A DNA stretch of 7,991 nt from NCBI GenBank assembly GCA_938004375.1, contig CALKWH010000056.1, positions 1 through 7,991 on the forward strand. The letters run 5' to 3'. The DNA comes from an uncultured Pseudomonadota bacterium (GTDB lineage Bacteria > Myxococcota_A > Polyangia > HGW-17). The notes beneath the pieces were generated by a model. The model was not told where the DNA came from and did not search any database. It worked only from the letters and a program-made list of their open reading frames with translations. Of this stretch, positions 5,705 through 7,991 are shown in pieces (within the stretch, counting starts at the first letter, position 1; every line of letters begins with the position of its first letter). Made by a program: the position numbers and the translations under genes.

Positions 5705-6070
5705 ATGACACCCCTGTTCGCGGCCGGCTATGCCCTCGTCGGGCTCCTCGCGGGCGCCGCCAGCGGCCTGCTCGGCATCGGCGGCGCGATTCTGATCATT
5801 CCGGCGCTGATCTACCTGTTCGGCTTCGACCAGAAGCTCGCCCAGGGCACCACGCTCATGCTCATGGTGCCCCCCGTCGGGCTCATGGCTGCGCTGGAGT
5901 ACTACAAGCGCGGCAACGTGGACCTGCGGGCGGCGGTGGTCATCGCGCTGTTCTTCTTCGCCGGCGGCCTGATCGGCGCCAAGCTCGCCATGCGCCTCGA
6001 CCCCCACATCCTGCGCCGCGTCTTCGCCGTGTTCCTCATGCTCGTCTCCGTGCGGATGTTCTTCAAGTAG
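5705..6070 (+). CDS. half-size TauE/SafE-family membrane transporter
   Basis: A 121-residue integral membrane protein with about four hydrophobic segments: roughly residues 6-38, 46-65, 77-95 and 105-119. The N-terminal LVGLLAGAASGLLGIGGAIL, with LGIGGA then IIPALIYLFG, is the hallmark of the TauE/SafE (sulfite exporter, DUF81) family. QGTTLMLMVPP in the second segment and AKLAMRLDPHILRRVFAVFL near the end also fit. Full-length members are about twice this size and built of two inverted halves. This protein is one half and would have to pair with itself or a partner. It ends cleanly with TAG, with no trace of a second half after it. The family moves organosulfur anions or sulfite, but substrates are rarely known and none can be assigned here. 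It sits in an apparent operon with the SpoIID-like gene, a pairing without an obvious functional link. Confidence 0.88.
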   Translation: MTPLFAAGYALVGLLAGAASGLLGIGGAILIIPALIYLFGFDQKLAQGTTLMLMVPPVGLMAALEYYKRGNVDLRAAVVIALFFFAGGLIGAKLAMRLDPHILRRVFAVFLMLVSVRMFFK

Positions 6071-6118
6071 CGGAAAAAACCTGGCGTGCGTCTTTTCTCA
6101 GAGCGAGGCAGGTGGACG

Positions 6119-7945
6119 TCAACGCGCCAGGCGGACGACGTAGACTCCGCAGGCGTGGACGTCCTGCAACTCGAACTGGGTGAACGGCTCGTCCGGGGTG
6201 CAGAAGGGGCGTGCGCGGTCCCAGGTGCCCGCGACGAACAGCGCGTCCCCGACCTGCGTGAAGGAGCGGGTCCCGGTGTCGCAGACGGCGTCGCCCACGG
6301 CCGACTGCCCCTCCTGGTCGAACCACCGCGGCAGGAAGAACCGCCGCTCACCGGCGGGGGCGCCGTCGGCGTCGAACCAGAAGGCGGCCAGGTGGCGGTG
6401 GTAGCCCTGCTGGACCGGGGCCAGGCATTGGGGGGACGCCGTGGACTCGGGTGCCGTACGCGTCTGGATCCCCGCCAGGACGAAGCCGCCGTCGGGCATG
6501 GATCGCACCACCTCGGGCATGATCGGGAACCGCAGCGCGCGGTGCGCGAGGGGGGTCCCCCGCAGGGAGAACGTGTCCAGGGAGACCGTCGTCCACTCGA
6601 CGGAGTTGCTGTACGGCATGTGCAGCACGACGGCCTGATCGAGCTCCGGTGAGACGCGCGCGAGCCAGATCATCTGGGCACCGCCGAATCCGGTCGCGAG
6701 CGGCACCAGGGCATCGAGCCGGAGCCGGCCGTCCCGGACCGTCAGGGTCAGCAGGTAGATCCCGTAGTCCCCGTCGCCCATCAGGTTCAGGACGACGTGA
6801 AAGCTGCGGCCGCCGGCCCATCGCACGTGCAGGGCAGGGGCACGAGGGCGGGCGATGAAATGATACTCGACCGGCCCCGCGATGATCCCGTCGAGGACGT
6901 AGGGGCCGACCGCCGTCAACGCCGGCAGGTCCACGAGGGTGAGCTCGAGGTGGCCCACCGGCGACTCGTCGACGTGGGCGAGGAGGGCGAGCCGATCGGG
7001 ACCGGCGGACACCCACTGGTGGCGGTCCGGCGGCGCCGGCAGTGAGGCGGCGGCCAGGCGCGCGCCGTCGGCGCCCACCAGGTCCAGCTCGAGGCCGGCG
7101 GCGGACTCGCGGACGCGGACCAGCCCGTGGTCTCCCGCGTCGAGCATCGAGGTCACGCGCGTGCCGTCGTCTTCCCGGCGCAGGACCTCGAGGGGGATCG
7201 CGGTCCGCAGGCGCCCCAGAAAGCCGCGCGCGCAGCCCGGGTCCAGGCGCCAGCCGTCCACCAGGGTCCCGTCTTCGGTGGCGCGCTCGCAGGGCACCAG
7301 CGAGGGGCAGCCCGGAGCGTCACCGCCCACGGGGGCGCCGGTGGCGACGCCGCCGAGCCACAGTTCGCCCGCCCCGTCTGCGAGCAGGACGGGGGCCTGG
7401 AGCTCGCCTTCCCCACCGTCGAGCAGCCGATAATCGCCGCAATAATCGTGTCGTGGGGTCAGACAGTCGGGGGTGGTCGCCACGCCGCCGAAGAAGCCCG
7501 CCGCCTGGCACGCGCCCAGGTCCACGTCAACGAGCTCGCCGTATTCCGGCTGCAGCCGGCCGTCCCCGCAGCGGGCGCAGGCGGACTCGTCCCGCCGGCA
7601 GTCGGAGGTGCAGATCAATCGCCCACCATGGTGCCCGAGGCTCTCGCAGGTGTGGCCGCCGAAGTCGTCGCCCTCGCAGTCCTCGAAGCCGGGGGTGATC
7701 CTGCCGTCGCCGCAGCGGCCGGTGTGCTCGCAGGGAGTGAGGTCCGGCGTGCAGTCCGGGAGGCAGCCGACGGTCCCGCCGTGGTACCCCAGGGCGCGGC
7801 AGTCGGTGGTCGTGTCCGGGGCGAACGCCTCCAGATCGCAGGTCTCCGGCCCCTGGAGCACCCCGTCACCGCAGACCGGCTCGGGGTCTTGGCAGGCGGC
7901 TGCGCCGAGGATGAGAGTCAAGACGAGAGATGAAAGGGTCGATCG
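6119..7945 (-). CDS. Cys-rich-repeat surface lipoprotein (5' partial at contig end)
   Basis: 608 genomic residues, converging on the TauE-type gene with 48 bases between stops. The N-terminus visible in genomic DNA is a lipoprotein signal, STLSSLVLTLILGAAAC, with the lipid-bearing Cys coded at 7892-7894. The real start codon lies beyond 7945, because an apparent GTG start at 7960 is inside adapter. Next come three Cys-rich repeats (7439-7873), each opening with CGDG: CGDGVLQGPETCD, CGDGRITPGFEDCEGDD and CGDGRLQPEYGE. They resemble the myxobacterial Cys-rich (DUF4215-like) repeats found after lipobox sequences. The third has lost two of the cysteines. The remaining roughly 435 residues hold short strands such as GELWLGGVA, GGFVLAGIQT and ALFVAGTWD, suggestive of a beta-propeller-like fold, without a recognised catalytic motif. 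It is probably an outer-surface protein of unknown function. Confidence 0.85.
   Translation of the reverse strand, partial: RSTLSSLVLTLILGAAACQDPEPVCGDGVLQGPETCDLEAFAPDTTTDCRALGYHGGTVGCLPDCTPDLTPCEHTGRCGDGRITPGFEDCEGDDFGGHTCESLGHHGGRLICTSDCRRDESACARCGDGRLQPEYGELVDVDLGACQAAGFFGGVATTPDCLTPRHDYCGDYRLLDGGEGELQAPVLLADGAGELWLGGVATGAPVGGDAPGCPSLVPCERATEDGTLVDGWRLDPGCARGFLGRLRTAIPLEVLRREDDGTRVTSMLDAGDHGLVRVRESAAGLELDLVGADGARLAAASLPAPPDRHQWVSAGPDRLALLAHVDESPVGHLELTLVDLPALTAVGPYVLDGIIAGPVEYHFIARPRAPALHVRWAGGRSFHVVLNLMGDGDYGIYLLTLTVRDGRLRLDALVPLATGFGGAQMIWLARVSPELDQAVVLHMPYSNSVEWTTVSLDTFSLRGTPLAHRALRFPIMPEVVRSMPDGGFVLAGIQTRTAPESTASPQCLAPVQQGYHRHLAAFWFDADGAPAGERRFFLPRWFDQEGQSAVGDAVCDTGTRSFTQVGDALFVAGTWDRARPFCTPDEPFTQFELQDVHACGVYVVRLAR
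7439..7873 (-). repeat. three CGDG-type Cys-rich protein repeats
   Basis: Each unit of about 45-53 residues runs CGDG, (E-x-C-D/E), C, LGxHGG or FGG, C, C and closing C. Units 1 and 2 keep seven cysteines with matching order. Unit 3 lacks the E-x-C cysteine (PEYGELVDVDL) and the one after the GG turn (GGVATTPDC), so it is a decayed copy. Confidence 0.75.
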
Positions 7946-7991
7946 AGATCGGAAGAGCACACGTCTGAACTCCAGTCACCGAATACGATCT
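7946..7991. other. Illumina TruSeq adapter and index (artefact, not genomic)
   Basis: From 7946 the sequence begins AGATCGGAAGAGC and follows the standard TruSeq read adapter for 34 bases to 7979. An 8-base index follows (CGAATACG, 7980-7987), then ATCT, the first bases of the flow-cell part. Real genome therefore ends at 7945 (give or take a base that matches by chance). Any protein read across this point gains five false residues (MLFRS). Confidence 0.97.

Noticed and set aside
6071..6118. A bidirectional terminator between the convergent genes
   Set aside because: An A run (6075-6080) and a T run (6093-6096) are present, but no GC stem pairs between them. Nothing else is recognisable in these 48 bases.

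Overview
The window is GC-rich DNA from an environmental bacterium, most likely a member of the Myxococcota (former Deltaproteobacteria). Three things point there: a lipoprotein with an Asn-Asn-X linker followed by a thrombospondin type 3 calcium-binding repeat, a second lipoprotein with CGDG-type Cys-rich repeats, and the very high G/C at third codon positions. This placement rests on recognised protein style, not on a marker gene. The piece looks like a short-read metagenome contig. Its last 46 bases are Illumina TruSeq adapter with index, and its first 55 bases are an exact copy of an internal repeat, as expected where an assembler broke at a repeat.

Left part (1-2012, + strand): two tandem paralogous genes for small Pro-rich lipoprotein-like proteins (the first cut by the contig edge), then a radical SAM enzyme with a SPASM-like C-terminal cysteine set. 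All three lie on one strand with 31-34 base gaps and good ribosome binding sites. The radical SAM frame runs on, without a stop, into a lipobox-like segment, a long Pro-rich stretch and a Cys-rich end. This looks like a radical SAM/small-lipoprotein modification system, possibly RiPP-like, in which one candidate substrate is fused to the enzyme. It is the most novel part of the window.

Middle (2071-3975, + strand): a large lipoprotein with an Asn-rich linker, a calcium-binding repeat, two tandem PPC-like beta domains and a C-terminal domain with a papain-like Cys/His/Asn arrangement. It is probably a surface or secreted cysteine peptidase or related hydrolase.

Right-middle (4117-6070, + strand): a secreted SpoIID/LytB-family peptidoglycan protein with its Glu and likely zinc ligands intact, followed 22 bases later by a half-size TauE/SafE-type membrane transporter. 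Right end (6119-7945, - strand): a convergent gene for a Cys-rich-repeat lipoprotein whose true start lies beyond the contig. Five of the six distinct genes with a clear product are exported or membrane proteins, so the window is dominated by envelope functions. No RNA genes, mobile elements or CRISPR arrays were seen.
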